Shown here one piece after another: positions 25,071 to 35,537 of a DNA stretch of 64,000 nucleotides. The position numbers were made by a program, and so were the translations under genes. Location: assembly GCF_014642635.1 (NCBI RefSeq), contig NZ_BMIQ01000009.1, positions 1 through 64,000 on the forward strand, written 5' to 3'. Each line of letters begins with the position of its first letter. The first letter of the stretch is position 1. Origin of the DNA: Aureimonas endophytica. GTDB taxonomy: Bacteria; Pseudomonadota; Alphaproteobacteria; Rhizobiales; Rhizobiaceae. The notes beneath the pieces are model-generated. The model ran no database searches and was not told where the DNA came from. It worked only from the letters and a program-made list of their open reading frames with translations.

Positions 25071-28000
25071 ATGGCTGATGTAAGCCATCGCTATGCCGAG
25101 CTTCAGGTCACCTCGCACTTCTCGTTTCTGCGCGGGGCCTCGTCCTGTGAAGAACTCTTCGCCACCGCCAGCCTGATGGGCATCGAGGCGCTCGGCGTCG
25201 TCGACCGCAACTCGCTGGCCGGCATCGTGCGAGCGCACGAGGCCGCCAAGACCACCGGCATTCGGCTGATCGTCGGCTGCCGGCTCGACCTGACGGACAG
25301 TATGCCGATCCTGGTCTACCCGATGAACCGCCCGGCCTATTCGCGGCTTTGCCGCCTTTTGACCCTTGGCAAGTCACGAGGCGGGAAGGGGAGGTGCGTT
25401 CTCGGCTGGGACGATCTCGTCTCCCACAGCGAAGGCTTGATCGGCGTGATGGTGCCGGATTACGCCGACGACGAACTCCACCACCAACTCCGGCGCTTGC
25501 GGACCGTTTTCGGCGATCGGGCCTATCTCGCGCTGGCCCTGCGACGTCGGCCGAACGATCAGCTCCGCCTGCACGAGCTCTCGACCATGGCGGCCGCCGC
25601 CCGCGTGCCGACGGTGGTGACGAACGACGTCCTCTTTCACGAGTCGGATCGCCGGATCCTGCAAGATGTCGTCACCTGCATCCGGCACGGCGTCACCATC
25701 GACGATGCCGGCTTTCGCCGCGAGCGCCATGCGGACCGGTTCCTGAAGCCTCCGCCGGAAATGCATCGTCTGTTCAAGCGCTACCCGGAAGCGTTGGCCC
25801 GGACGCTCGAGATCGCCGATCGCTGCCGCTTCTCCATGGACGAGCTTGCCTACCAGTATCCGGAAGAGAAGCAGTTCCCCGACCTGACGCCGCAGGAGGC
25901 GCTGGCGAAACTCACCTGGGAGGGGGCGGCCGAGCGCTATCCGGAGGGATTGCCCCCGTCCGTCCGGCGCAACCTCGAGCATGAGCTTCGTCTCATCGAG
26001 AAGCTCGACTACGCCCCGTACTTCCTGACCGTGAACGCCATCGTTCGCTTCGCCCGGTCGAAGGGCATTCTCTGCCAAGGCCGCGGATCGGCGGCGAACT
26101 CCGCCGTCTGCTTCGTGCTGGGTGTCACCTCGATCGACCCCGATCGCAACGACCTCCTGTTCGAGCGTTTCGTCAGTGAAGAGCGCCGCGAGCCACCCGA
26201 CATCGACGTCGACTTCGAGCACGAGCGGCGTGAAGAGGTGATCCAGTGGGTCTACGAGACCTACGGGCGGACGAAGGCGGCGCTCTGCTCGACCGTGATC
26301 CGGTACCGCGCCAAAGGCGCGCTCCGCGACGTCGGCAAGGCGCTTGGGCTCCCGGAGGATCTGACGAAGACGCTCTCAAGCCAGGTTTGGGGTTGGTCGG
26401 AGGACATCGACGAGAAGCACGCCCGCAGCGTCAACCTCAACATGGAGGACCGGCGGCTGCGCCTTGCACTGGAACTCGCCTCGCAGCTCGTCGGCGCGCC
26501 ACGCCACCTGTCGCAGCATCCCGGCGGCTTCGTCCTGACGCGCGACCGGCTCGACGAGCTGGTGCCGATCGAGCCGGCGGCCATGGTCGACCGGCAGGTG
26601 ATCGAATGGGACAAGGACGACATCGACGCCCTGAAGTTCATGAAGGTCGACGTTTTGGCGCTCGGCATGCTGTCGGCCATGCGGCGGGGCTTTGATCTCC
26701 TTCGTGAGCATAAGGGCATCGACCTCGACCTCGCCACCATCCCGGCGGAGGACCCGCGCACCTATGCGATGATCCGGCGGGCCGACACGCTCGGGACCTT
26801 CCAGATCGAGTCCAGAGCGCAGATGGCGATGCTGCCGCGGATGAAGCCGCGCACCTTCTACGACCTCGTGATCGAGGTGGCGATCGTGCGCCCCGGTCCG
26901 ATCCAGGGTGACATGGTGCATCCCTATCTCCGGCGCCGCGAAGGCCGGGAAGAGGTCGCGTTTCCAAAGCCGGAACTGGAGCGCGTTCTCGGCAAGACGC
27001 TCGGTGTGCCGCTGTTCCAGGAACAGGCGATGCGGGTCGCGATCGAATGCGCCGGCTTCACGCCGGGCGAGGCCGACCAACTCCGACGGGCGATGGCGAC
27101 GTTCAAGTTCACCGGCGGCGTCAGCCACTTCCGGGACAAGCTGGTCGAGGGCATGGTGGCGAACGGCTACGAGCGCGAGTTCGCCGAACGCACCTTCCGC
27201 CAGCTCGAGGGCTTCGGCTCCTACGGCTTTCCGGAGAGCCATGCGGCCTCGTTCGCCCTGATCGCCTATGCGTCGTCCTGGCTGAAGTGCTGGCATCCGG
27301 ATGTGTTCTGCGCGGCGCTCCTCAACGCGCAGCCGATGGGCTTCTACGCTCCGGCGCAGATCGTGCGCGACGCGCAGGAGCACGGCGTCGAGGTCCGGCC
27401 CGTCTGCATCAACGCCAGCCGCTGGGACTGCACGCTGGAGCCGCAAGCATCGGAAGCCTGTTCCGATGGCGATGATGGCGGCGACGGCCGCTTTGCCGTT
27501 CGGCTTGGGCTTCGCATGGTGCGTGGGCTCGGCAACGCGGAGGCCGCCCGGCTCGTCGCGGCGCGGGAGGAAACGCCCTTCGCCTCGGTCGACGATCTCT
27601 GGCGCCGCGCTCGCATCTCGCCGGCGGCCTTGGTCGATCTCGCCGAGGCGGATGCCTTCCGACCCGGCATCGGCCTGTCACGCCGGGACGCGCTCTGGGC
27701 GATCAAGCCGCTTCGGGACGAACCGCTGCCCTTGTTCGCCGCCGCGGCCGACCGGGAGGCGAGGACCGTCGCCGAGCAGGCCGAACCCGTTGTGACGCTG
27801 CGTGCGATGCCGGAGGGTGGCGAGGTGGTGGAGGACTACGGCCATGTCGGACTGACCCTTCGCCAGCATCCCGTATCGTTCTTGCGGGCCGAGCTCGTCC
27901 AACGCCGTCATATCACCTGCGACGAGGCCATGGCTTCACGCGACAAGCGCTGGGTCGAAGTCGCCGGCATCGTTCTCGTCCGGCAGCGCCCCGGCTCGGC

Positions 28001-28349
28001 GAAGGGTGTCATGTTCATCACGATCGAGGACGAGACGGGCGTTGCGAACCTCGTCGTCTGGACGAAGGTGTTCGAGGCCAACCGCCGGACGGTGCTTGGC
28101 GCCGGCATGATGGGCGTCAAAGGGCGGATCCAGCGGGAAGGGGAGGTTGTGCATCTCATCGCCCATGCCCTGACGGACCTGTCGAAGGAGTTCGCAAGCG
28201 TGGCGCGACGCGGAAAGGCAGAAGGCGTTGTCGATGCAACGATCTCGACCGGAATGGCGCTGCCAAGGATGCCGCCCGCCAAGACGATGTCGGACCCGTA
28301 CGGCCACGTCGTGGACGAAATCCGAGTGAAAACGCGAGACTTTCGATAA
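25071..28349 (+). CDS. dnaE2: Error-prone DNA polymerase DnaE2
   Basis: A 1092-residue C-family polymerase of the DnaE2 type. The PHP domain starts [21 protein letters not shown]. The palm has [24 protein letters not shown] and [17 protein letters not shown], which carry the catalytic aspartates. The fingers and helix-hairpin region and a C-terminal OB fold ([31 protein letters not shown]) complete it. It performs mutagenic lesion bypass with ImuA/ImuB. Full length, no disruption, third gene of the LexA-controlled operon. Carriage inside a tRNA-integrated island is notable. Confidence 0.96.
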   Translation: MADVSHRYAELQVTSHFSFLRGASSCEELFATASLMGIEALGVVDRNSLAGIVRAHEAAKTTGIRLIVGCRLDLTDSMPILVYPMNRPAYSRLCRLLTLGKSRGGKGRCVLGWDDLVSHSEGLIGVMVPDYADDELHHQLRRLRTVFGDRAYLALALRRRPNDQLRLHELSTMAAAARVPTVVTNDVLFHESDRRILQDVVTCIRHGVTIDDAGFRRERHADRFLKPPPEMHRLFKRYPEALARTLEIADRCRFSMDELAYQYPEEKQFPDLTPQEALAKLTWEGAAERYPEGLPPSVRRNLEHELRLIEKLDYAPYFLTVNAIVRFARSKGILCQGRGSAANSAVCFVLGVTSIDPDRNDLLFERFVSEERREPPDIDVDFEHERREEVIQWVYETYGRTKAALCSTVIRYRAKGALRDVGKALGLPEDLTKTLSSQVWGWSEDIDEKHARSVNLNMEDRRLRLALELASQLVGAPRHLSQHPGGFVLTRDRLDELVPIEPAAMVDRQVIEWDKDDIDALKFMKVDVLALGMLSAMRRGFDLLREHKGIDLDLATIPAEDPRTYAMIRRADTLGTFQIESRAQMAMLPRMKPRTFYDLVIEVAIVRPGPIQGDMVHPYLRRREGREEVAFPKPELERVLGKTLGVPLFQEQAMRVAIECAGFTPGEADQLRRAMATFKFTGGVSHFRDKLVEGMVANGYEREFAERTFRQLEGFGSYGFPESHAASFALIAYASSWLKCWHPDVFCAALLNAQPMGFYAPAQIVRDAQEHGVEVRPVCINASRWDCTLEPQASEACSDGDDGGDGRFAVRLGLRMVRGLGNAEAARLVAAREETPFASVDDLWRRARISPAALVDLAEADAFRPGIGLSRRDALWAIKPLRDEPLPLFAAAADREARTVAEQAEPVVTLRAMPEGGEVVEDYGHVGLTLRQHPVSFLRAELVQRRHITCDEAMASRDKRWVEVAGIVLVRQRPGSAKGVMFITIEDETGVANLVVWTKVFEANRRTVLGAGMMGVKGRIQREGEVVHLIAHALTDLSKEFASVARRGKAEGVVDATISTGMALPRMPPAKTMSDPYGHVVDEIRVKTRDFR

Positions 28350-28465
28350 GCCGAACGCCACTTCGGAGGGCCGCGCTGGGAGTTGTCAGCGCCAAAACGT
28401 CCTGCCTCGCTATCTCCAACGTCGATGTCTCCTAGTTCGACGACAACTGACGAAGGAGATTCCCC

Positions 28466-29344
28466 ATGACCGTCGATCCGCGCCAAGCCGGCCCACGCCC
28501 TCCTTTCCCCGGCGACCAGCAGCAGCAAAAGCCCGGCCTAACGTCGAAAATGACGCCGGCCCCCGACCATGGCGAGGAGAGTTATATCGGCAAAGGGCTT
28601 CTGACGGATCGCGTTGCTCTGATCACTGGCGGCGACAGCGGCATCGGCCGTGCCGTCGCGATCGCTTATGCTCGTGAGGGCGCCGACGTCGCGATCTCCT
28701 ACCTGCCTGTTGAGCAGTCCGACGCAGAAGAGACGGCTCGCTGGGTCGAGAAGGCAGGACGGCGCTGCATTCTATTGCCCGGCGACCTCGCGGACGAAGC
28801 GCACTGCCGGGACCTCGTCTCTCAAACGGTGGGACAGCTCGGCCGGATCGACGTTCTCGTCAACAACGCGGCCGCGCAGGTAGTCAACGAGGAACTCGAC
28901 GACGTCACGCCGACGGATCTCGAGAATTCCTTCAGGGTCAACGTCTTCGCGATGTTCTATCTCGCACAGGCGGCGGTTTCCCACATGGAGCCGGGCGCAA
29001 CGATCATCAACACGACCAGCGTCCAGGCGAAGGTCGCGGGCGAGAAGATGTTGATCTATTCGGCGACGAAAGGGGCGATCGCGAGCCTGACCATCTCGCT
29101 CTCCAACCTGCTCGCCCCGAAGGGCATTCGTGTGAACTGCGTGGCGCCGGGTCCGATCTGGACACCCATTCAGCCCATCGTCAAAAAGCCGGAGGAACTG
29201 TCCTCGATCGGCGAGAAGACACCGCTCGGCCGCGCCGGCCAGCCGGCAGAACTCGCGCCGGCCTACGTGCTGTTAGCGTCACGGGAGGGCAGTTACATGT
29301 CCGGTGCGCTGATCCCGGTAACGGGCGGCATGCCGATGCTGTAG
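28466..29344 (+). CDS. SDR oxidoreductase (YghA/general stress type)
   Basis: A 292-residue classical SDR. A 45-residue N-terminal extension (PFPGDQQQQKPGLTSKMTPAPDHGEESY) is typical of the YghA/GSP39 subgroup. TGGDSGIG (about 53-60) binds NAD(P), NNAA follows, and the active site shows NTTS and YSATKGA (YxxxK). The end, GSYMSGALIPVTGGM, fits the family. The ribosome site is AAGGAG. It lies after dnaE2 but has its own 116-bp upstream gap, so separate expression is likely. Substrate unknown; relatives are linked to general stress. Confidence 0.9.
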   Translation: MTVDPRQAGPRPPFPGDQQQQKPGLTSKMTPAPDHGEESYIGKGLLTDRVALITGGDSGIGRAVAIAYAREGADVAISYLPVEQSDAEETARWVEKAGRRCILLPGDLADEAHCRDLVSQTVGQLGRIDVLVNNAAAQVVNEELDDVTPTDLENSFRVNVFAMFYLAQAAVSHMEPGATIINTTSVQAKVAGEKMLIYSATKGAIASLTISLSNLLAPKGIRVNCVAPGPIWTPIQPIVKKPEELSSIGEKTPLGRAGQPAELAPAYVLLASREGSYMSGALIPVTGGMPML

Positions 29345-30022
29345 ACTGGCTGAGCTGCCGTAGGAAAATGTACATGGCGGGGCCGGTAGCGCCGTCTCCC
29401 GCCAGGGCGCCGTCTCCCGCCAGGGCGCCGAGCGCTACGCCGGCCTCGACGCCCTTCATCGCTTCGACCAGGCCCGAACCGCAGCGGCGACCGCTGCCGC
29501 CTCGATCGAACAGACGATCCGCGGGATTGCCCTTGCGCCTGCCTCGAACGCACCGCGCGTCGACCGTCGATAATTGACAGGAGCTATCCGCATGCCCATC
29601 CCGAAGGGCAGAAAGCTTGCTCGCAGCGCGAAGATCGACATCGAAGAGAGCGCGAGGAAGCTGACGAAGGAACTCCGCGAACAGTTCGCCCCCTCGCCCT
29701 AAAGCGCATCGGCAACGCGGCCGGCCGTTCAGGTATGCAAACCGCCCCCGCCCGCATTACTCCGGTGATGTTGCCAGGCTGCGGCCTGACGAGGTGCCGG
29801 CAATCCTTAAGACGTATGAGGAGTTCCTCACCGAGCAAGATCCTCGTCACCGCACGAACGGTGGCCGTTGTAGAGAGAAGCCTGCAAGTGCATCGCCTGC
29901 AATCTGGAACGTGCTGATTTTGATGAGGCGTCAGCTCTCAAGCACCTTCAGAGTTCGGCGGGCGAGATGATCATTTTCAACCACGTCAAGAACATTGCCG
30001 CCACCATCAAGCGGATGATCGG
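29345..30022. other. Degenerate stretch with short coding remnants
   Basis: No full gene is visible. A 36-codon frame (29592-29702, starting MPIPKGRKLARSAKIDIEES) has a CAGGAG ribosome site and could be a tiny gene. Just before it, a start-less frame reads AERYAGLDALHRFDQARTAA. Near the end, a start-less frame reading CKCIACNLERADFDEASALK runs to TAA 30024-30026 and looks like the tail of a lost gene. I take the stretch as decayed cargo. Confidence 0.4.
29391..29426. repeat. 18-bp tandem duplication
   Basis: GCCGTCTCCCGCCAGGGC occurs twice in perfect tandem (29391-29408, 29409-29426), followed by a partial third unit. It lies in the degenerate stretch after the SDR gene. Confidence 0.7.
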
Positions 30023-30436
30023 CTAAGGATGCACGTCGCTAGATGATTCGCGTGCCCGTTTGAATTCCTGCATCCATTGCAGCGGATGGGTGCAGCTGTC
30101 TGCGGAAATTTCACCTGATGTGGCCGACAAGTCAAAGATTCCCCAGCAGACGTCTGCACTGTTGCCAGTATTCCAATCGCCCAGCTGCTTTTCCTCAAGG
30201 TACTGCGCGACATCCGCAGCCGTAGCAAGCGCCGGATAATAATAGCCAAGATCGCCATCACCCCTCAGGCGATCGTAAACGTCCATGCAAAAGAGCAGAT
30301 ATCGCTTTCCATCGTCTGCTGCTCTTCGGCAGCGAGAAAACACCTCATCAGGGATGGCTGGCATGCTGTACCACTCGATCTCGTGAACCGAATGGTATGC
30401 TGACGGAAAGGAAAGATAGCGACAAGATTGGTCCAT
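30023..30436 (-). CDS. Hypothetical protein
   Basis: A 137-residue soluble protein (MDQSCRYLSFPSAYHSVHEIEWYSMPAIPDEVF...). Tryptophan/tyrosine-rich stretches such as DLGYYYPALATAADVAQYLEEKQLGDW suggest a folded domain, not chance coding. No family recognised. The gene stands alone, with degenerate sequence downstream. Confidence 0.5.
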   Translation of the reverse strand: MDQSCRYLSFPSAYHSVHEIEWYSMPAIPDEVFSRCRRAADDGKRYLLFCMDVYDRLRGDGDLGYYYPALATAADVAQYLEEKQLGDWNTGNSADVCWGIFDLSATSGEISADSCTHPLQWMQEFKRARESSSDVHP

Positions 30437-30624
30437 AGCTAGGAATCAAAGTCCTGTCGGCTTCGGCAATTATGAAGGCTCCGGCGTTGGCTGCTATTTG
30501 CGACGATGATTTGCACAAGCGGGATCAACTCCGACGCTTGACGGAGCTGTGCATGGAGATTTGACTACTCGCAAAGCTTCGAATCGGGCGCGTCACGAAC
30601 GTTGGTATTCAGGGAAGGCGATTG

Positions 30625-31098
30625 ATGTGGGTCGCGGTTATTATCATTGTCGTCCTGATATGCATATGCGTAGCAATATCCGAGGCTGGTGACGATCAGA
30701 AGAAGAGCAACGAAGCGGCTCTGGAGCAGCAGCGACAGCAAAATCTTGCGGAGCAATCCCGCATCGAGCGTGATCGAAACGAACGCCTCATCGCTCGACG
30801 CCCTGAGGCGCTCGCGCAGATGCTAAAGGAAGAGTTTCCATCGTGCCGAGATGCTTTCACTTATGGAAGGTGCCAGCAGATGATTGCTTGGTTTTCAGAA
30901 CGGGGCAAAACGGCCATTGACGCCGCTCATGAACGAGAACCGGATCGAGCTGAGCGACTGCTTGGTATGCTCTACGCTCGGGAAGTCGCGTCGATTTTCT
31001 CGCCTGAGTTCCAGCAGATGATCGAAGCTCAGCCGGAGCAAGCTTGGCGCACCATTCGCATGTGTATGGACGCCTCCCTTGTGCGCGCTCAAGCCTGA
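30625..31098 (+). CDS. Membrane-anchored hypothetical protein
   Basis: A 157-residue protein. Residues 2-20 (WVAVIIIVVLICICVAIS) form an N-terminal membrane anchor. A highly charged coiled-coil-like stretch follows (EAALEQQRQQNLAEQSRIERDRNERL), then a helical domain with two cysteines (CRDAFTYGRCQQMIAWF) and a third near the end. No known family. It overlaps the start of the next gene by 20 bp, so the two are probably expressed together. Confidence 0.6.
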   Translation: MWVAVIIIVVLICICVAISEAGDDQKKSNEAALEQQRQQNLAEQSRIERDRNERLIARRPEALAQMLKEEFPSCRDAFTYGRCQQMIAWFSERGKTAIDAAHEREPDRAERLLGMLYAREVASIFSPEFQQMIEAQPEQAWRTIRMCMDASLVRAQA

Positions 31099-31444
31099 GT
31101 TGGCTACTCGTCTTCTGCGGGTCAAGCAAGTCGCCAGCACAGCGCTTCGTAGCCGGCGGCCTCTTTGTAACGCACGCCCTCACACTGCGATCAGGATCCT
31201 CAATTGGGAGCTTCCACTCTGCGCACGCTGCTGCGGCGTTGTAGGAGGGTCTATTACTGCAGCAACTCTTACGCCCGTGTTGGCGGGTACATGGCAGCCG
31301 CCGCTTTCGCTCGTTGCCGTCGCTTGCTTCGCGTGCGCAAGCGACGGCATCATTTCTTATCGGAGACCAGAGGCAACGAACAACTTTGTTCGTTTCGTAA
31401 CTGGGTATGCCCTGGGGAGTAGTTTGACCCTGTGGATCGGATAA
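31079..31444 (+). CDS. DUF2085-like small membrane protein
   Basis: A 121-residue protein from a GTG start at 31079. LCARCCGVVGGSITAATLTP resembles the P-x-CARCxGIYxG motif of DUF2085 membrane proteins. It is followed by hydrophobic helices (LSLVAVACFACASDGIISY) and VTGYALGSSLTLWIG. The N-terminal 40 residues do not match, so the gene may be truncated or start elsewhere. Function of the family is unknown. Confidence 0.5.
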   Translation: MCALKPELATRLLRVKQVASTALRSRRPLCNARPHTAIRILNWELPLCARCCGVVGGSITAATLTPVLAGTWQPPLSLVAVACFACASDGIISYRRPEATNNFVRFVTGYALGSSLTLWIG

Positions 31445-31457
31445 GTCGTGGACAATG

Positions 31458-32399
31458 CTAAGATTGTCCCAATGCACGAGATTGCGATGCATTCACGCTT
31501 TTGATGAGTTCAGCTGCGAAGTAGCACCACGCGACCTCGACTCCATATATGGCGATGCTCCACCCAATGTATCGCTGCGCTTGCTCAATGGTTGTCACTT
31601 GGTCGGGCAGACTGGCGTTAGCGACCAAAGGGACAAAGACGCTCGCAAGCGTGAAGGCCCACCATTTTTGTACAGCTGATACAGGTCCAGCGCCAAACCC
31701 AAGGGCAATGTTTCTCATCGCTTGGTAGGGCTTCCAGAACCAAGCGACAGGTATGAAGTACCAATAAACTGCGCCAGCGGCTGAAACGGACTGCGGCCCT
31801 CGCAGCGCAATCAAATTGGACGTAGACCTATATTTCCAGAGCAGGAATACAACGATGGTGATCAGGAAGGGGATGGCAACCAGGGCTGCAACGTCTTGAG
31901 TATCGAGAAATGCTGCTTGCTGATATTTACCTGAAACTCCGCCAGAGGCTTTGATAATTGTTAATGCCTCGAATGCGCTGATGCCGCCGTTAAGTGCGAC
32001 AAGCCAGGTCAACGCCTTGCCCAGAAACTTGTTGTCTCGGACGGACGCAAATGCATACGGCGAAACGCCAGGCAGTTGAGCAGGGACTTCTCTGGTCCCC
32101 AACGCCGAAGTGCTTCCAGGCTTGTCGAACAGGCTTGCTAGAGCTTCCTCGTCCGAGCGTGTTTTGGGCGCTGCAGGGCTGCCGGACGATAATGGCGGCG
32201 GCTGGATAGTCCTTTCACCCAATAGGCTGCGAAGATCGGTACGAAAGAGTGGCTTCCACTCGCCGATGAGCTCGGACCAGACGCTCGTATGCTCGTTCAG
32301 AACATCCGCGCGAATTAGCGCCCTTATCTCATCAGGCGTGAATGGGCCCTTGCTGCTCCCCATGTGATCGTAATACCAAGCTGTAGTAGCGTCACTCAT
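31458..32399 (-). CDS. GYF_2 plus DUF4328 membrane protein
   Basis: A 313-residue protein starting MSDATTAWYYDHMGSSKGPF. Residues about 7-60 are a GYF_2 domain (WYYDHMGSSKGPFTPDEIRALI...W). A proline/serine-rich linker leads to about six membrane helices with the DUF4328 pattern: FLLWKYRSTSNLIALRGPQSVSAAGAVYWYFIPVAWFWKPYQAMRNI. The longer start at 32450 adds residues unlike the family. The role of such proteins is unknown. It is convergent with the DUF2085-like gene, with stops 14 bp apart. Confidence 0.8.
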   Translation of the reverse strand: MSDATTAWYYDHMGSSKGPFTPDEIRALIRADVLNEHTSVWSELIGEWKPLFRTDLRSLLGERTIQPPPLSSGSPAAPKTRSDEEALASLFDKPGSTSALGTREVPAQLPGVSPYAFASVRDNKFLGKALTWLVALNGGISAFEALTIIKASGGVSGKYQQAAFLDTQDVAALVAIPFLITIVVFLLWKYRSTSNLIALRGPQSVSAAGAVYWYFIPVAWFWKPYQAMRNIALGFGAGPVSAVQKWWAFTLASVFVPLVANASLPDQVTTIEQAQRYIGWSIAIYGVEVAWCYFAAELIKSVNASQSRALGQS

Positions 32400-32814
32400 G
32401 CGCAAAACTCCCGTACAACCGCTGATATCTGCTCTTGCTTGCTTTCGCATGCAGCTTCGAGCTTATTGGTATGTACAGGATCTTCTGATGTCTACTGGCT
32501 TTCCCTTGAGAAAGGCGATTGACGCACCTAAAGGATGGGTGCGATGGTGATGCAGCTCAAGGTGGCGTAAAGCATCGCTTGTACGCCCATCTTCGCCGTT
32601 CAGATTGGCCCCGCGTGATACTGGAACCTGCCGTTCGTGAACTAAGCTCCGAATAGCGGTCAGAACGACTGGCATTGAGACGAAGCCATTGTACTCGGCT
32701 CGCCGCTTGAATGACGGCTTATGGCCCGATACGAAACTCGGCTTGAACAGCCGGGAGGGGTGGTTTGCGGACTGTCTGCTTTGTACGACGGCGCGACGAA
32801 AACGGACGCATGTT
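32400..32814. other. Intergenic, possible ankyrin-like remnant
   Basis: No intact gene is seen. A minus-strand frame (32463-32675) contains SRGANLNGEDGRTSDALRHLELHHHR, faintly like an ankyrin repeat loop, but it is too short and irregular to call. Confidence 0.3.
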
Positions 32815-33711
32815 TCAGGACGTTGACTTCAAGCGGTCCACGAAGGCGCGCAGAGCCGGCGACATATGACGTTGCTGGGGATAGCAAAGGAAGAAACCGG
32901 GAAACGGCGCGGACCAAGCCTCGAGCAGCGGCACGAGCCGGCCGTCGCGAACATATGGTGCGACTGCCTCTTCGATCGCAAAGGCGATGCCGGCGCCCGT
33001 CGCCGCCGCCGCGATGCCGAACCCGCGGCTGTCGGCAATCAGCGGCCCATCGACGGCGACCGTGAACCAGCGCCCCTTCTCATGGAACTCCCAAGCGTAG
33101 GGTGCCCCACGGCCCGGCCACCGCCAGCGGATGCAGCGATGGTGCAGAAGATCGTCCGGCGTCGATGGCGTCCCGTGCTCAGCGAGATAGGCGGGCGAGG
33201 CGACCGCGACCTGGCGAAGGTCCGGGCCGAGGCGGATCGCGACCATGTCGCGCTCGATCGTCTCTCCCAGCCGGATCGCGACGTCAAAGCCGCCAGCGAC
33301 GATGTCCGAGACTTTGTCGTCGAGCGTCACGTCGAGAACGATCTCCGGGTAGTCCCGCGTGAACTGCGCCAGCATCGGGGCCAGGAACAACTCGGCGGCG
33401 ACGCGAAAGGCGTGGACGCGAACCGTTCCGGCTGGCCGACCATTCGTGGAGCGCACGTCTTGGACGGCGGCGCCAAGGTCGCCCATCGCCGGCCGGATCC
33501 GGTCGAGCAGCATCCGGCCCGTTTCCGTCAGCGAGACGCTGCGCGTGGTGCGGTTGAGGAGACGCGCCCCGACGCGGTCCTCCAGTCCCCTGACCATCTG
33601 GCTGAGCGCCGACGGCGATACGCCGAGCGTCTGCGCCGCACGGCTGAAGCTCGATTCCTCGGCGACCGCGGCGAAGGCACGCAACGCCCCATAGTCGCTG
33701 CTCGACAACAT
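32815..33711 (-). CDS. LysR-family transcriptional regulator
   Basis: A 298-residue LysR-type regulator. The winged helix at residues 5-65 is clear (YGALRAFAAVAEESSFSRAAQTLGVSPSALSQMVRGLEDRVGARLLNRTTRSVSLTETGR). The effector domain starts near residue 90. It is of the CrgA-like subgroup, with DVTLDDKVSDIVAGGFDVAIRLG and FLCYPQQRHMSPALRAFVDRL. It is divergent from the SDR gene at 33815, the normal layout for a LysR regulator and its target. Confidence 0.95.
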   Translation of the reverse strand: MLSSSDYGALRAFAAVAEESSFSRAAQTLGVSPSALSQMVRGLEDRVGARLLNRTTRSVSLTETGRMLLDRIRPAMGDLGAAVQDVRSTNGRPAGTVRVHAFRVAAELFLAPMLAQFTRDYPEIVLDVTLDDKVSDIVAGGFDVAIRLGETIERDMVAIRLGPDLRQVAVASPAYLAEHGTPSTPDDLLHHRCIRWRWPGRGAPYAWEFHEKGRWFTVAVDGPLIADSRGFGIAAAATGAGIAFAIEEAVAPYVRDGRLVPLLEAWSAPFPGFFLCYPQQRHMSPALRAFVDRLKSTS

Positions 33712-33814
33712 GTCCGCATCCTTGATTGTTGAGATCAGCTAACAACCGAACGTAGAAGACCGCCGATTATCCTGTAGCGGCGATCCCGTACATGTCCTCC
33801 CAAGGAGAGTGGAC

Positions 33815-34567
33815 ATGACACCGAACAAGTTGAACCTTGATGGCCAAGTGGCCGTCGTCACGGGTGCGGCCCGCGGGATCGGACGCGCCACCGTCGATCT
33901 GATGCGCGCTCGCGGCGCGCGGATCGTCGCCAGCGACATCTCAGAAACCGTGCGCGAACTGGAAGGCGCGGACGTCGCGACCCTCGTCGGCGACGTCGCC
34001 GACGAGCATGTGGCGAAGCGCACGATGGCCCTCGCCATGGAGTGCTTCGGACGGGTGGACATCCTCGTCAACAATGCCGGGCGCACGCTCAACAAGTCGC
34101 TGCTCGACACGAGTTTGGCCGAATGGGAGGCCGTGATGGCGACCAACGCACGTGGCGCCTTCGTGCAGTCGCGCGAGGCGGTTCGGGCCATGGTGGCGAG
34201 CGGCCGAGGCGGGGCGATCGTCTCGGTCGTGTCGGTAGTCGCCGCGGTCGCCATGAAGGACCTGTCCGCCTACGCCGCCTCGAAGGGCGCGATCACCCAG
34301 CTCGTGAAGGTGATCGCCGCGGAGTACGGCAGCATGGGGATCCGTGCCAACGCCGTCGCGCCCGGTGTGGTCGAAACCGACATCCTGCAAGGCATCGGAG
34401 TCGCCGATAGCCGCGTGACGCTCGCGTCCTTTGGCGGCGTGCACCCGATCGGCCGCGTCGCGCAGGCCGACGAGATCGCCGAAGTGATCGCGTTCCTCGC
34501 CTCGCCGGCCGCGAGCTTTATGACTGGCGCGCTGGTCATGGCCGACGGCGGCTATTCCGCCATCTGA
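33815..34567 (+). CDS. Classical SDR oxidoreductase
   Basis: A 250-residue SDR: VTGAARGIGRA cofactor motif, NNAGRT, serine in SVVSVV, YAASKGA (YxxxK), and a GALVMADGGYSAI end typical of FabG-like dehydrogenases. The start is ATG 33815 with AGGAG just upstream; an in-frame GTG at 33809 is possible. It forms a likely operon with the SDR 18 bp downstream, controlled by the divergent LysR protein. Substrate unknown. Confidence 0.92.
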   Translation: MTPNKLNLDGQVAVVTGAARGIGRATVDLMRARGARIVASDISETVRELEGADVATLVGDVADEHVAKRTMALAMECFGRVDILVNNAGRTLNKSLLDTSLAEWEAVMATNARGAFVQSREAVRAMVASGRGGAIVSVVSVVAAVAMKDLSAYAASKGAITQLVKVIAAEYGSMGIRANAVAPGVVETDILQGIGVADSRVTLASFGGVHPIGRVAQADEIAEVIAFLASPAASFMTGALVMADGGYSAI

Positions 34568-34585
34568 GACCCGGAGACCTGCATC

Positions 34586-35299
34586 ATGCCGAAATCCATC
34601 CTGATCGTCGGGGCCGAACGCGGTCTCGGCCTTGGCCTTGCCGCCGAGTTCTTCCAGCGCGGCTGGCACGTCACCGGCACGGCGCGGCCCGGCGCCGATA
34701 CTCGTGATCTCGTGGCCGTCGGATCAGACAATCCCACCCGCCTTTCGACCGCCACGATCGATGTGACCGATCGCGACGGCATCGGTCCGTTCCTCCTCGA
34801 ACTCCGCGAGCGTCGGTTCGATGTCATCTACTTCAATGCCGGGATCTACGGCCCGCTGCATCAGAGCGTGACCGATGCGACGGATGCCGAGTTCGCCGAG
34901 ATCATGCTGACCAACACGTTCGGCCCGATGCGGCTGGCCCATCGCCTGCTCTGCCGGCTGGCACCGGACGGAACCTACGGCTTCATGTCCTCGCACCGGG
35001 GCAGCACGGCGATCAACCTGGAGGGCGGCCTCGAACTCTACCGGGCCAGCAAGGCGGCGCTCAACATGCTGGCCCGTGGACTCTGGGCAACGAACCGGGC
35101 GCGGGGAACGAATGGTCTCACCGTGTTGTCCATTCACCCGGGCTGGGTGCGAACGGCGATGGGCACGCTGGACGGGACGGTCGAGCCGGAGATGGAGTTG
35201 CAGCCGAGCGTGCACGGTGTAGCCGACGTGGTGGAACGGCACATGGGCTCCGGCGAGAACCTCTACCGCGACTGGCAGGACGCGCCACTCGACTGGTAG
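34586..35299 (+). CDS. SDR oxidoreductase, C-factor-like subgroup
   Basis: A 237-residue SDR beginning MPKSILIVGAERGLGLGLA. The motifs are FNAGIYGP, SSHRGS and YRASKAALNML. HPGWVRTAMG follows, as in C-factor/sniffer-type SDRs. The cofactor motif is GAERGLG in place of GxxxGIG, a common subgroup variant. It is the second gene of the LysR-linked pair. Substrate unknown. Confidence 0.88.
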   Translation: MPKSILIVGAERGLGLGLAAEFFQRGWHVTGTARPGADTRDLVAVGSDNPTRLSTATIDVTDRDGIGPFLLELRERRFDVIYFNAGIYGPLHQSVTDATDAEFAEIMLTNTFGPMRLAHRLLCRLAPDGTYGFMSSHRGSTAINLEGGLELYRASKAALNMLARGLWATNRARGTNGLTVLSIHPGWVRTAMGTLDGTVEPEMELQPSVHGVADVVERHMGSGENLYRDWQDAPLDW

Positions 35300-35537
35300 G
35301 CGCGATGCTCGCGAGAACGTCCGCGTGTGGATTGGTAGATGCACATGGCTTCTCGTCTCTATGGGGTCGGAAGCCGATGGTTCGCTTCCAAGCGTCCGCT
35401 TCTTCGGCGTTCGACGGCTCGACCGGGTTGGTTGGTGACTGTCCGCCTCGTGCAAGCCAATCGAAGAAGCCGACATTCGCACAGTGCGTTCAGATCAACC
35501 TTCGCTGAGCCGGGTAGGCTTCCTACCGCGGGTTTAC

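Noticed and set aside
32463-32675. Ankyrin-repeat fragment on the minus strand
   Set aside because: One weak SRGANLNGEDGR match only; too short and irregular to claim.
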